A stretch of DNA of 64,000 bases from Sphingomonas lacusdianchii (GTDB taxonomy: Bacteria > Pseudomonadota > Alphaproteobacteria > Sphingomonadales > Sphingomonadaceae): NCBI RefSeq assembly GCF_022664395.1, contig NZ_JAKRET010000001.1, forward strand, positions 496,001 through 560,000, written 5' to 3'. This document shows positions 19,218 through 27,098 of this stretch, piece by piece (position 1 is the stretch's first letter; each line of letters opens with the position of its first letter). The notes beneath the pieces were generated by a model. The model did not search any database and was not told where the DNA came from. It saw only the letters and a list, made by a program, of their open reading frames with translations. The position numbers were made by a program, and so were the translations under genes.

Positions 19218-19246
19218 TTGACCGATCGCCAACCCTCCCCTAACAG
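19218..19246 (+). promoter_or_regulatory. Candidate sigma-70 promoter of tRNA-Glu
   Basis: TTGACC (19218-19223) and TAACAG (19241-19246) are separated by 17 nt and lie about 18 bp upstream of the mature tRNA 5' end. The spacing and sequences fit a housekeeping promoter. Identified by eye only. Confidence 0.55.
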
Positions 19247-19263
19247 CCCGTCCACGCCTTCAC

Positions 19264-19338
19264 GGCCCCTTCGTCTAGCGGTTAGGACGCGGCCCTTTCA
19301 CGGCTGAAACACGGGTTCGATTCCCGTAGGGGTCACCA
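19264..19338 (+). tRNA. tRNA-Glu (TTC)
   Basis: The 75-nt sequence folds as a full cloverleaf. The acceptor stem GGCCCCT pairs with AGGGGTC, and the anticodon loop CTTTCAC (anticodon TTC) is closed by CGGCC/GGCTG. The T arm ACGGGTTCGATTCCCGT and an encoded CCA end (19336-19338) are present. It marks the boundary between the conserved recJ side and the accessory region downstream. Confidence 0.97.
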
Positions 19339-19756
19339 GCGAAATCAATCACTTAGATGGTGATTGACCTCCCAAAGTCGGTGATCTGGTCCATACGTCG
19401 TCCACGGACGCGCGCGGATGGCGGTGGATGCTGGTAATCGATTCTTTCGATTGAAGAGCCATCGTTGGACGGCCCTTTAGGCGGTCGCCGCGGCACGCTC
19501 AGCACCGGTGGGCTGCAACTTTAGCGGGTGTTTCAATATTCTCGCTTTCCCATGCGGGTTCGACCGTTTCGAGCAATGGCAATCGGGAACGGATTTCGAG
19601 AAGGGCACGCCTCGGAGTGGTGTTCCCTAATATTGTACGGCCGCGATCCTTCGCACCCATCCCAAACGGGATGGTCCCCGCTGTCCCGCCCGCCGTTCCC
19701 AATCGGGAATATGGTTCGCTCTTTTCCTCCGCCACCTACGGCGGCATAGTTAGCGC
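19339..19756. repeat. Gene-free gap with two degenerate copies of the hairpin repeat
   Basis: The 418 bp after tRNA-Glu hold no convincing gene. One degenerate repeat lies at ~19541-19605 (from CTTTCCCATGCGGG to AATCGGGAACGG). A second lies at ~19658-19712, containing CATCCCAAACGGGATGG and CGTTCCCAATCGGGAA. Both align with the better copies at 20947, 23907 and 24530. A minus-strand open frame of 78 codons over them is repeat-derived and not called. Confidence 0.55.
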
Positions 19757-20206
19757 ATGAGCGAAACGATCCGAACTGCGACCTTGGCAGACGCCGATGC
19801 CGTCACCACGATCACACGAGCAGCTTATGCCAAATGGGTGCCGGTCATTGGTCGCGAACCCTTACCTATGAAAGCCGACCACGCTGCCCATATCAGGGAT
19901 CATCGTACCGACCTTCTGGTTGTAGAGGATGAAGTGGCTGCTTTGGTGGAGATCAATCAGCGCCGCGACGATCTATTGATTGAAAATGTGGCTGTCGCTC
20001 CGCGTTTCCAAAAGCTTGGCTACGGCAGGAAAATGGTCGCTCATGCGGAGAGCTTGGCGGCAGAGGCACGGTTCGAGGCGGTCAGGCTCTACACTAACGC
20101 GAAGTTTGAAGATAATGTCCGTCTTTACAGCTCGTTGGGGTATGACGTTGAGCGAGAAGAAGCCATAAGTGACGGCGTTCTCGTTCATATGGTCAAAGCT
20201 ATTTAG
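19757..20206 (+). CDS. GNAT family N-acetyltransferase
   Basis: The 149-aa single-domain GNAT protein is predicted to transfer acetyl from acetyl-CoA to an amine of unknown identity. The acetyl-CoA-binding motif A is VAVAPRFQKLGYGRKMVAHA (residues ~80-99, pattern Q-x-x-G-x-G), and the C-terminal motif B region is LYTNAKFEDNVRLYSSLGYD. It is convergent with lysE across a terminator hairpin. It is the first of four GNAT-domain genes within 7 kb. Confidence 0.88.
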   Translation: MSETIRTATLADADAVTTITRAAYAKWVPVIGREPLPMKADHAAHIRDHRTDLLVVEDEVAALVEINQRRDDLLIENVAVAPRFQKLGYGRKMVAHAESLAAEARFEAVRLYTNAKFEDNVRLYSSLGYDVEREEAISDGVLVHMVKAI

Positions 20207-20225
20207 CGACGCCAGAATTAACGAA

Positions 20226-20247
20226 ATCGGCTATTTAAGAAGCCGAT
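20226..20247. terminator. Bidirectional hairpin terminator between GNAT and lysE genes
   Basis: ATCGGCT (20226-20232) and AGCCGAT (20241-20247) form a perfect 7-bp stem with an AT-rich loop, in the 44-bp gap between two convergent genes. The minus-strand side is followed by a T-rich run, so it fits best as the lysE terminator. Confidence 0.6.
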
Positions 20248-20250
20248 CTA

Positions 20251-20865
20251 TCAGTCGCGCGCCGCTATGACCGCCGCAGCTCCACCAAGTGTCAAAGCAC
20301 TGATCCTGTTCGCAAGCCGCACGGCAGGGGGGGTGCGCAGGAAGGCACGCGCCTTGTGGGCGAGAAATGTCCACGTCAGATCAATCGCAGCCAAGGTGAA
20401 GAGAGTCACTGCGGCCAACGCGGCCCATTGCGAAAGCCCGACCTTGGAAACATCTATCAAAGCGGGAAGTAGGGCAACGTAGAATACCATGATCTTCGGA
20501 TTGCCGAGTGTGACCGCCATGCCGGCACCAAACATGGAGAGAGGTGACGTCCGGCGTGGCAATGCTTCATCGGGGATTTCTGGCGGTTGCCGCCACATCT
20601 TCACCGCAAGCCAGGCCAAGTAGGCAACGCCAGCCCACTTCAGCACCGTAAATCCGAATTGGAAGGTTTGAGCGAGTGCCGTCAGACCTGCGAGCGCCAT
20701 CGTCAGCCAGACGACCTCACCCAGCCACATCGCCAAGATGAACGGGAGAACGTCGCGCCAACCATTGGTCAGCACGCGGGATACCAAGGCAGCGACGCTC
20801 GGTCCCGGCGTTCCCGCGTTTAGAAGCAATGCTCCTGCGAAGATAGCGATCGACATTGCTTCCAT
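20251..20865 (-). CDS. LysE/RhtB family amino acid exporter
   Basis: The 204-aa inner-membrane protein has about six hydrophobic segments. Family signatures are LNAGTPGPSVAALVSR near the N-terminus and MAVTLGNPKIMVFYVALLP in the middle, as in RhtB/LysE efflux proteins for amino acids such as threonine or homoserine. The first ATG has a GGAGG ribosome-binding site 6 nt upstream. The substrate cannot be told from sequence. Confidence 0.9.
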   Translation of the reverse strand: MEAMSIAIFAGALLLNAGTPGPSVAALVSRVLTNGWRDVLPFILAMWLGEVVWLTMALAGLTALAQTFQFGFTVLKWAGVAYLAWLAVKMWRQPPEIPDEALPRRTSPLSMFGAGMAVTLGNPKIMVFYVALLPALIDVSKVGLSQWAALAAVTLFTLAAIDLTWTFLAHKARAFLRTPPAVRLANRISALTLGGAAAVIAARD

Positions 20866-20946
20866 GCAGAACCTCCGTGGGATCTGAGAAATCTCGCCAG
20901 CTTAGCATCGGTGGTCAAGCCCCCGCTCGCGACTGGGCAAAGACGG

Positions 20947-21026
20947 CTTTCCCAAAATACCATTCCAAACGAGACGGTGCCGGCCGTCTCGTTGGCCGTT
21001 CGTTTGCGGGAACGACGCTTAGCTAG
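20947..21026 (+). repeat. Hairpin repeat copy B (best-preserved)
   Basis: The 80-bp copy begins CTTTCCCAAAAT and ends CTTAGCTAGG. Its core is a perfect 10-bp stem, AACGAGACGG (20968-20977) with CCGTCTCGTT (20984-20993), around a 6-nt loop. Outer half-sites TTTCCC and CGGGAA give a second, imperfect pairing. It overlaps the last codons of the 21019 gene. Confidence 0.75.
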
Positions 21027-22032
21027 GCCGCTGCCCCAAACGCCAAATAAGCAACCGCATGAACGGCTCCGGATCGTCCAAGCGAAACGCGACACGAGTA
21101 GCTGGCCCCCGCTTCTTCAAGAACGAGTGACGAAACAGAGGGCGATTTAACCGCAGCATGATGTTGGGCCAAGCAAGCAGCGCGGCATTGAGAGTCGCGG
21201 GATCGCGTACCTCCTCGCCGGTGAAGCCGCCTTCAACGGCAGCGATCGCATCGAGCGGCACGAACTGGTCGATCAGGAAGCCGGCCCGCACGCGCACGCC
21301 CTCAGGCGTTAACAGCACCGGCCTGAATCGAAACGACTTGATGAGCCCGACCAGGTACACGAAGCCTACGTCGCTTAGCACGAACATGACCAGCGTGGCG
21401 GTGCGGTTCCAATGCCCGACGAGTAGGTGGTAAACCGCGATCTCGATTGCCGACAGGATCAGCAGCGTCGCACACATCGGTGTCAGATGCTTGTGATAGG
21501 CAAAGGCTCGGGCGTTCGCCGGCACGTCGGCCGGGCCACCCCAGCGGAACAGCGCCATATGGATCACCGTCATCTCTGCGACGGCCAGGCGGACCAGCGC
21601 CGGCGGACATATCTCCGATGCGGCCAACACCCACCGCTCCTTCCGAGCGATGCCTTTATCCATCGTCCAGCGCGCTCGGGCCGTCGCCCAAGCGACGTGG
21701 CCCAGAACGATTCCCGCCATCGTCAGCGCTAGGATCGGCGCCTCGAACAGGGTGCCTCGTATCACCGATGGCGACCCCAGCCAGACGGTGAAGCTGGCGC
21801 CGGCCAGCACGCCTAGCACGGCGCTCCATGCTGGCTTTCCGGCTGATCGGGCGATCAGCGACAGCATCAGCGTGTCCGCAACCACCCACAGGAACAGCAA
21901 CAGCGCCGCGAACGGATGGGCGATCGCTAACGGCGTCCGTATCGCTAATCCGGCCAGCGCGATAATGATGATGGGCGCAATGCTTGCTGCAACATGCCTG
22001 CGATCGACATCCTCACCAGTCGAGACCGCCAT
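21019..22032 (-). CDS. Multi-pass membrane protein of unknown function
   Basis: The 337-aa protein has roughly seven to eight hydrophobic segments in its first 240 residues (for example ASIAPIIIIALAGLAIR, FAALLLFLWVVADTLMLSLI, LIKSFRF as the end of the last helix). A soluble C-terminal domain follows (residues ~245-337, VLLTPEGVRVRAGFLIDQFV...), which looks like a PH-like beta-rich domain. No family is recognised. The terminal codons overlap the end of the hairpin repeat at 20947-21026, so its C-terminus (RLGQRPS) is repeat-derived. Confidence 0.75.
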   Translation of the reverse strand: MAVSTGEDVDRRHVAASIAPIIIIALAGLAIRTPLAIAHPFAALLLFLWVVADTLMLSLIARSAGKPAWSAVLGVLAGASFTVWLGSPSVIRGTLFEAPILALTMAGIVLGHVAWATARARWTMDKGIARKERWVLAASEICPPALVRLAVAEMTVIHMALFRWGGPADVPANARAFAYHKHLTPMCATLLILSAIEIAVYHLLVGHWNRTATLVMFVLSDVGFVYLVGLIKSFRFRPVLLTPEGVRVRAGFLIDQFVPLDAIAAVEGGFTGEEVRDPATLNAALLAWPNIMLRLNRPLFRHSFLKKRGPATRVAFRLDDPEPFMRLLIWRLGQRPS

Positions 22033-22171
22033 AGAAACCCCCGATTTCTGCGCTCGTGCTTATACACCGCCTTCGCTCGCAATCACCAGCGTCGCCATCT
22101 TCTCGGAACAGCCTTTTCGGCCAGTTTCGGGAACGCATCTGCGGCTCTCTTTTCGCGATCCTCAACGACGA

Positions 22172-22867
22172 TCATTGGCACACACCGCCAAGGCGCTGAC
22201 CACTCGGACCGGCCGCATATCCCAGCTCCTGTCGCGTCGCCTTGGCGATCCTGTAGCGCGCGAGCTGAGCCGGGTTGTCACCCGCCTCGACGATCCAGGC
22301 CGCTACCTTGCCCGATGGTGTGTCCACGTCCTCGCTGCCAACGACCCGCGCGGTGAAGGTGCCGAAACCCTTGTCGTACTGCCAGAACGAAATGGCGTAG
22401 GTGCCCCCCTCCTTGAGCGGCAACGCGGCGAAGGTCAGTCCCCACAGGTTGCCGTCCCAGGTAGGCCCCGTCAGCGCAACGTTCAGCGGAACCGATCCTG
22501 TCGCCGTCTCCCTCTCCCCGCGAATGCCATGCGCGCCATACTCGATGCTGATGCGGTGCCAGCCCTTGTCGGTTTGTTCGCGCCCGCGCTGACTATCCAT
22601 TTTGATCGGCAACAGCGTCTCGCGATCAACGACGAAATGGTCGCGCATATCGAATGCACCGCTGTCGAGCTTCTGATGTACGACGATATCCCACACTGGC
22701 TTGCCGCCAGCTCGCGACGCCGTGACCGTCTGCAGCGTCGAGCCGATCGTCTTGTCACCGGCGATGATCGCGTAGCAGGTCGAACCGGCCTGAAGGCGAT
22801 TGCCTTCCAATTTCGGCGTCGCCGCGCCGGCAACGGTGAGCGCCGCGACCATGACTAACGTCTTCAT
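22172..22867 (-). CDS. Secreted protein resembling DUF3108
   Basis: The 231-aa product starts MKTLVMVAALTVAGAATPKL, a typical Sec signal peptide, followed by a beta-rich domain with regular strands (GDKTIGSTLQTVTASRAGG, DHFVVDRETLLPIKMDSQRG, TFTARVVGSEDVDTPSGKV). The pattern resembles the DUF3108 family of periplasmic beta-proteins; function unknown. The ATG forms a TGATG overlap with the preceding membrane gene, so it is the last cistron of a padR-membrane protein-secreted protein operon. Confidence 0.75.
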   Translation of the reverse strand: MKTLVMVAALTVAGAATPKLEGNRLQAGSTCYAIIAGDKTIGSTLQTVTASRAGGKPVWDIVVHQKLDSGAFDMRDHFVVDRETLLPIKMDSQRGREQTDKGWHRISIEYGAHGIRGERETATGSVPLNVALTGPTWDGNLWGLTFAALPLKEGGTYAISFWQYDKGFGTFTARVVGSEDVDTPSGKVAAWIVEAGDNPAQLARYRIAKATRQELGYAAGPSGQRLGGVCQ

Positions 22868-23508
22868 CAAGCATCCTTCCAATGAGACGAATTGGCACCG
22901 GCCTTCCGCCACCAGGCCAATAGCGGGATCGCGACCAACTCGATCGCCAGCGCCGCGAACTGGATCGCGCTGCCGCCAGCGTTTGGGATGGTCGTGGTAA
23001 TGATGTGGACGATCAGCGAGGCGATGATTGTCGCCCCCAGCCAGAGAACCGCTGCCTTGCGCCATCCCCCTTCGAGCACGAACCAGGCGACAGCCAGGTG
23101 AGCCGAACCGAGCAGCAGCAGCAACAGCGTCAGCGCCGGGGTTACCGCGACATAGGCATCGGCCAATGCCTGCCCGCGAGTACCGCCCGCCATCAGCATG
23201 GCATGGTAGTGATCGTGACCGGCCAGCATAAACCTGGCTCCGGACAGGGCGCAGCCGAGATGAAAGGTGGCTATTGGGACGATCAGCCCGAGTATGAGGG
23301 CGTGGCTCACCAACGCGATCCGCCCTTCGGCGTGAAGAGGCAACCGGCGTCCTGCGGCCATCAGGCATCCGCAGGCAAAGCCCAGAGCCCTGCCCTCACG
23401 CCGAGCCGCGTCGAACTCCGCCAGCATCGCCCGCCCCCATTCGCTGCCGTCACGCGGCAGGCAACGCAGCGCCAGCATCATTACAAGCTCTGCGGCACCG
23501 GCCGTCAT
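22867..23508 (-). CDS. Four-helix membrane protein downstream of a PadR regulator
   Basis: The 213-aa protein has a charged N-terminal cytoplasmic part (~60 residues, LPRDGSEWGRAMLAEFDAAR) and about four membrane segments. The N-terminal segment resembles the start of membrane proteins that often follow padR genes. The ATG overlaps the padR stop (ATGA) and its stop overlaps the next gene, so the three are translationally coupled. PadR controlling a membrane-stress or efflux function is an inference. Confidence 0.75.
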   Translation of the reverse strand: MTAGAAELVMMLALRCLPRDGSEWGRAMLAEFDAARREGRALGFACGCLMAAGRRLPLHAEGRIALVSHALILGLIVPIATFHLGCALSGARFMLAGHDHYHAMLMAGGTRGQALADAYVAVTPALTLLLLLLGSAHLAVAWFVLEGGWRKAAVLWLGATIIASLIVHIITTTIPNAGGSAIQFAALAIELVAIPLLAWWRKAGANSSHWKDA

Positions 23509-23804
23509 GCGAATGATAATCCGCACGCGGTGCCGGCTTGGGGTAGGATCGAACCGGCAAGAGCGACGCCGGTCGCGGTCAGCCGATAGGCATGGCGCGC
23601 CGGTCGTCCGAGCCGAGCCGGTTCCTGCCATTCGGCCTCGACCAAGCCCTGCTTGGTCATACGCATCAGCAGAGGATAAAGCGTGCCCGACGACAGGCTG
23701 GTGTCCTTCATCAGGTCGTAGCCATGCCGCCACGCCGATGGCTCCGTCATCAGAGCGGCGAGGAGCGACAGCATCTGCTTTGAAGGCCGACGTTTGCGGA
23801 TCAT
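23505..23804 (-). CDS. PadR-family transcriptional regulator
   Basis: The 99-aa protein is a short PadR winged-helix regulator. It shows the typical sequence HGYDLMKDTSLSSGTLYPLL with RMTKQGLVEAEW and GRPARHAYRLTATG (recognition helix and wing). PadR proteins usually repress the gene next to them in response to small molecules. It heads a three-gene operon. Confidence 0.9.
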   Translation of the reverse strand: MIRKRRPSKQMLSLLAALMTEPSAWRHGYDLMKDTSLSSGTLYPLLMRMTKQGLVEAEWQEPARLGRPARHAYRLTATGVALAGSILPQAGTACGLSFA

Positions 23805-23906
23805 CCGCCTAATACGGCATATGTAGATTTAAGAGTCAACGGTCGCGCAAAGAGCCATTTGGCGTCTCACAGCGTCATCGTGAGTGGGTTATGATAAGGC
23901 GCGGGT

Positions 23907-23978
23907 CTTCCCGATATTCCATCCCAATGGGAATGCCCCGGTCGTCTCGCTGGTCGTTTCCATTCGGGAACGGACTGC
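23907..23978 (+). repeat. Hairpin repeat copy C
   Basis: The copy begins TCTTCCCGATATTCC, contains GGTCGTCTCGCTGGTCGTTT in common with copies B and D, and ends near TCGGGAACGGA. TTCCCGA and TCGGGAA form the outer stem. It lies between padR and the GNAT gene at 24051. The rest of 23805-24050 shows nothing else clear. Confidence 0.7.
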
Positions 23979-24050
23979 CACCGCTCATTTGCAGGCCGTG
24001 CCCACTGGCGCATAAGGTCGGCACCGGGGACAGAGGTTGGGAATATATGG

Positions 24051-24512
24051 ATGGATACCCGCATAGCGTTACTCGATGATGCGGTAGCTATGAGCCGAGT
24101 GCTGCGCGAGATAATCGCACATACAGGTCGAGAACGGCCCAACGATGAAGCGTTCGTGACCCGGCAATACATCGCCAACCCGGCCAGTGTTCGTTGCACA
24201 GTCGCGATTGACGACGAAGGGGATGTTATCGGCTTCCAGTCCTTGGTTCGAGCGGAAGCCGGCAACCGTTACGACGTGCCGGCGGGCTGGGGGATCATCG
24301 GCACCCACATCAGTCCGCGCGCGCATCGGCAAGGCGTAGGGAGCGCCCTGTTTCGATCTAGCCGGGAGGCGGCAGAGCAAGCGGGACTAGAGAAGATCGA
24401 TGCCTATATCGGCGCTGATAACCCATCCGGCCTTCGCTATTATGAGGCGATGGGCTTCCAGACCTACCGTACGCCAGAAGGCATTGTGCAAAAGGTCTAT
24501 ACGGTCGGCTAG
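24051..24512 (+). CDS. GNAT family N-acetyltransferase
   Basis: The 153-aa single-domain acetyltransferase has motif A IISPRAHRQGVGSALFRSS-like (GTHISPRAHRQGVGSAL, residues ~82-98) and the C-terminal ADNPSGLRYYEAMGFQTYR. The substrate is unknown. It lies between hairpin repeats C and D. Confidence 0.88.
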   Translation: MDTRIALLDDAVAMSRVLREIIAHTGRERPNDEAFVTRQYIANPASVRCTVAIDDEGDVIGFQSLVRAEAGNRYDVPAGWGIIGTHISPRAHRQGVGSALFRSSREAAEQAGLEKIDAYIGADNPSGLRYYEAMGFQTYRTPEGIVQKVYTVG

Positions 24513-24529
24513 CACCACCCCGCGCGAGC

Positions 24530-24614
24530 CTTTCCCATTATCCGATCGCGATCGAGAAGGCCCCGGTCGTCTCTCGGGCCGTTCGTTTATGGGAACATAG
24601 CGGCCCTTAGCTGG
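24530..24614 (+). repeat. Hairpin repeat copy D
   Basis: The 85-bp copy begins CTTTCCCATTATCCG, contains CGGTCGTCTC and GGGCCGTTCGTTTATGGGAA, and ends CTTAGCTGG. TTTCCCA and TGGGAAC form the outer stem. It is colinear with copy B over its whole length and fills almost the whole gap between two GNAT genes. Confidence 0.75.
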
Positions 24615-24621
24615 CACAGTG

Positions 24622-25578
24622 CTATGCGCTCGCCCGATTGTAGCGCATGGCAACGTCGCATCTGGCGTAGCGCGCGCCATAGTCAGCCATGATGCCGGGA
24701 TCATGCTGGAAGCCCAGCTTCTCATAGAGGTGGATCGCCGCGGCGCATCGACCGTTCGTCAACAGGTAGAGGGGATCGGCGCCGAGTTCCTGCGCCTTAT
24801 CGATGACGGCGTTCAACAGGAACTCGCCGGCCTTTAGCCCTCGCGCGGCCTTGCGGACTCCCATCTTGGTCAACTCGAAACCGCTCGCGCTGGTCTTCTG
24901 TAGCGCGCACGTTCCGATGATCCCCATCCCTGCCGCCTCCACGAACAGGATCGCACCGCCAGCGTCAATGATGCTGGCGCGCGGATTTTCCAGCGTTTTC
25001 CGATCCGTCTCTTCCATGCGGAACATGTCGGAGATCCATTCGGCGTTGATGTCGTGAAACTCGCGGGCGAAATCGTCGCAGTAGTCACGAATGGACAGCA
25101 CCTCGGGCTGGGCTTGCGCCGCCAGTTGATCCAGCGGGGTTGAAGCGAGTGCGTCTTCCACGTCTGCGAGTATCGCCAGAAGCTCTTCGGAGCGTCCGTT
25201 CAAAAGCCGATCGACTGCGTCGGTGACCTGCGGCCAGACGAAGAGTTTGGCGCGGGCGATTGCGGCAGCACCATTGTCAGTGAGCGATATGGTCCGGTGT
25301 CGCTGATCGCTGCCAGTCTCCGCCTGCACTAGCCCCATGTCCACGAGCTGGCCGACGCCCCGCGTCACGCCGGGCTGACTTATGCCTACCGCTTGCACGA
25401 GCTGGCCAATCGTCAGAGCGCGACCGTCCAAGGCGACGAGCAGAGGCATATGGGCGGGTTGCACCTCGAGGCCGGCATTGGTGATGACCCGTGCCGCGCC
25501 AGCCTGCATCCGTTCTCCCAACCTCTTCAGCCGACTCCCCAAGAAGCCCGCGCCCATTTCCCGGATCACATCGCTCAT
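24622..25578 (-). CDS. MarR-GNAT fusion regulator/acetyltransferase
   Basis: The 318-aa protein joins an N-terminal MarR winged-helix domain (residues ~1-145, GISQPGVTRGVGQLVDMGLV and DQRHRTISLTDNG) to a C-terminal GNAT domain (~165-318, KMGVRKAARGLKAGEFLL as motif A and LYEKLGFQHDP as motif B). Such fusions are known in alphaproteobacteria; the acetylation target is unknown. It is divergent from a separate GNAT gene across a TATATA inverted repeat, a likely autoregulatory operator. Confidence 0.9.
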   Translation of the reverse strand: MSDVIREMGAGFLGSRLKRLGERMQAGAARVITNAGLEVQPAHMPLLVALDGRALTIGQLVQAVGISQPGVTRGVGQLVDMGLVQAETGSDQRHRTISLTDNGAAAIARAKLFVWPQVTDAVDRLLNGRSEELLAILADVEDALASTPLDQLAAQAQPEVLSIRDYCDDFAREFHDINAEWISDMFRMEETDRKTLENPRASIIDAGGAILFVEAAGMGIIGTCALQKTSASGFELTKMGVRKAARGLKAGEFLLNAVIDKAQELGADPLYLLTNGRCAAAIHLYEKLGFQHDPGIMADYGARYARCDVAMRYNRASA

Positions 25579-25596
25579 AGAAACCCCATTGCCTGA

Positions 25597-25614
25597 TATA
25601 TACCGTGTTATATA
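25597..25614. promoter_or_regulatory. TATATA inverted repeat between MarR-GNAT and GNAT genes
   Basis: TATATA (25597-25602) and TATATA (25609-25614) flank a 6-bp spacer in the 77-bp divergent promoter region. MarR proteins typically bind such inverted repeats, and this AT-rich element stands out against a GC-rich background. It is a candidate operator for the MarR-GNAT protein and may also contain promoter elements. Confidence 0.5.
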
Positions 25615-25655
25615 CTGGAAAGGTCAGATTGGAAGTAGGAAAGGCGGGACGGGGT

Positions 25656-26120
25656 ATGGCGGTCATCAGGCATGCAGAGTTTCCGGCGGACAGCGTGGCT
25701 GTTCTCGGTATCTGGCGGGAGTTCATCGCCAACTCTTCGGTGAATCTCGATTATCAGGACAACGAAGTTGAGTTCGCGACTTTCACCGAGAAGTATGCCG
25801 CTCCCAAGGGCTGCGTGTTGCTCGCGGAGGCGGATGACGCGATCGAAGGGTGCGTCGCCATGCGGCAGGTCACTCACACCATATGCGAAATGAAGCGACT
25901 GTATGTCCGCCCCCAAGCGCGTGGTCGGCAGCTAGGCCGTGCGTTGGCGGAGCGGCTAATTGAGGAGGCTCGTGCCGCTGGTTACTGCGAGATGCGGCTC
26001 GACGTGCATGGGAAGTTTGTTTCAGCCCGCACCCTGTATGCGGACCTCGGCTTTGTCGCGGCCGAGCCCATCTCTTTCAATCCCGTTCCCGGCGCTTCAT
26101 TCCTCGGATTACACCTTTAA
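25656..26120 (+). CDS. GNAT family N-acetyltransferase
   Basis: The 154-aa product starts MAVIRHAEFPADSV after a GGGACGGGG ribosome-binding site. It has motif A RLYVRPQARGRQLGRAL and the C-terminal RTLYADLGFVAAEPI. The gene is divergent from the MarR-GNAT gene and shares its candidate operator. An upstream TTG in the same frame lies in that operator and is not preferred. Confidence 0.85.
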   Translation: MAVIRHAEFPADSVAVLGIWREFIANSSVNLDYQDNEVEFATFTEKYAAPKGCVLLAEADDAIEGCVAMRQVTHTICEMKRLYVRPQARGRQLGRALAERLIEEARAAGYCEMRLDVHGKFVSARTLYADLGFVAAEPISFNPVPGASFLGLHL

Positions 26121-26135
26121 TCAATCGAGGTCGGG

Positions 26136-26215
26136 CTTTCCCAAAATTCGATCGTATTCGGGACAGCGGCGGACGGCAGCTCTCAGTTGAACCCGCCGTT
26201 CGGCGAGGCCCCGTA
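26136..26215 (+). repeat. Hairpin repeat copy E (degenerate)
   Basis: The copy begins CTTTCCCAAAATTCGATCG, matching copies B and D at the 5' end. Similarity drops in the centre and resumes around CCCGCCGTTCGGC. It lies between the GNAT gene and the integrase gene. Confidence 0.5.
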
Positions 26216-26277
26216 TTTGGCTGTTTTGTCCCATGCGCCGTAAGGGCGGCCCCTCGCCCGAGCGAGGAGCCGACAGG

Positions 26278-26910
26278 TCAAATCTCGGTGTTCTCGGCGA
26301 GGGCAAGTGCGTCTTCCACATCGATGCCGAGATAGCGGACCGTGTTCTCGATCTTGCTATGGCCGAGCAGGATCTGGACAGCTCGCAGATTGCCGGTTGC
26401 CCTGTAGATGATTGATGCCTTCGTTCGGCGGAGCGAGTGCGTACCGTATTCACTTCGCATCTGACCGACCCCTGTCACCCATTCATCGACAAGCCGGGCG
26501 TACTGGCGAGTGCTGAGATGCCCATCACGATCGACTCGACTGGGGAAGACGTAGTCGTCCACCGTGCCGCCCCGCCGCTCCAGCCAAGCCAGCAGGCTGG
26601 CGCGAGCATCTGGAAGTAGCTCGAACTGAACCGGTCGGCCTGTTTTCTGCTGCATGACAATCGCTCGCGTTCGGACTTGCCCGCTGCTGACAAGGTCGCC
26701 GATCCTCATCTGCACCAAGTCGCAGCCTCGGAGTTTGCTGGCGATCGCCAGATCGAACAGCGCCCGATCTCGCAGGCGTCGACGCTGATTGAGATAGAAC
26801 CGAATTTCCCAAATCTGCTTCGGTTTGAGGGCACGCTTCGCACCGACGGTTCTTCCGGCATTCCAGACTTGCCGCTTTGTGACGGTGCGCTCGGTTTCAG
26901 GCATCTCCAT
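26278..26910 (-). CDS. Short tyrosine recombinase (catalytic domain only)
   Basis: The 210-aa product is a site-specific integrase/recombinase with the full tyrosine-recombinase active site: R61 (ASKLRGCDLVQ), K89 (QQKTGRP), H158 and R161 (THSLRRTK), H184 (LLGHSKIENT) and Y193 (VRYLGI). Only ~35-40 residues precede the catalytic fold, so the usual core-binding domain is absent, as in FimB/FimE-size recombinases. The ATG at 26910 has GGAG 8 nt upstream. Substrate sites are unknown; the hairpin repeats around it are candidates. Confidence 0.9.
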   Translation of the reverse strand: MEMPETERTVTKRQVWNAGRTVGAKRALKPKQIWEIRFYLNQRRRLRDRALFDLAIASKLRGCDLVQMRIGDLVSSGQVRTRAIVMQQKTGRPVQFELLPDARASLLAWLERRGGTVDDYVFPSRVDRDGHLSTRQYARLVDEWVTGVGQMRSEYGTHSLRRTKASIIYRATGNLRAVQILLGHSKIENTVRYLGIDVEDALALAENTEI

Positions 26911-27098
26911 GATCGTTCTCCAATGGCCAGATCGGCCATCGGAAGAACGCTTGCGGGTATGACGGTCTGGTATTGCTCGGGTGCCTATGCCGACCAATTG
27001 TGGACATTCGACGACCCGGGGGTGACCGCGTCCTATGGGCCGGGTAGGTTATAAGGCTAGTGGCGATCGGAAGTCGATCAGCCCCAAGGAGAGTCCTG

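Noticed and set aside
19499..19735. 78-codon minus-strand frame after tRNA-Glu
   Set aside because: Lies entirely within degenerate hairpin repeats; no independent evidence of coding.
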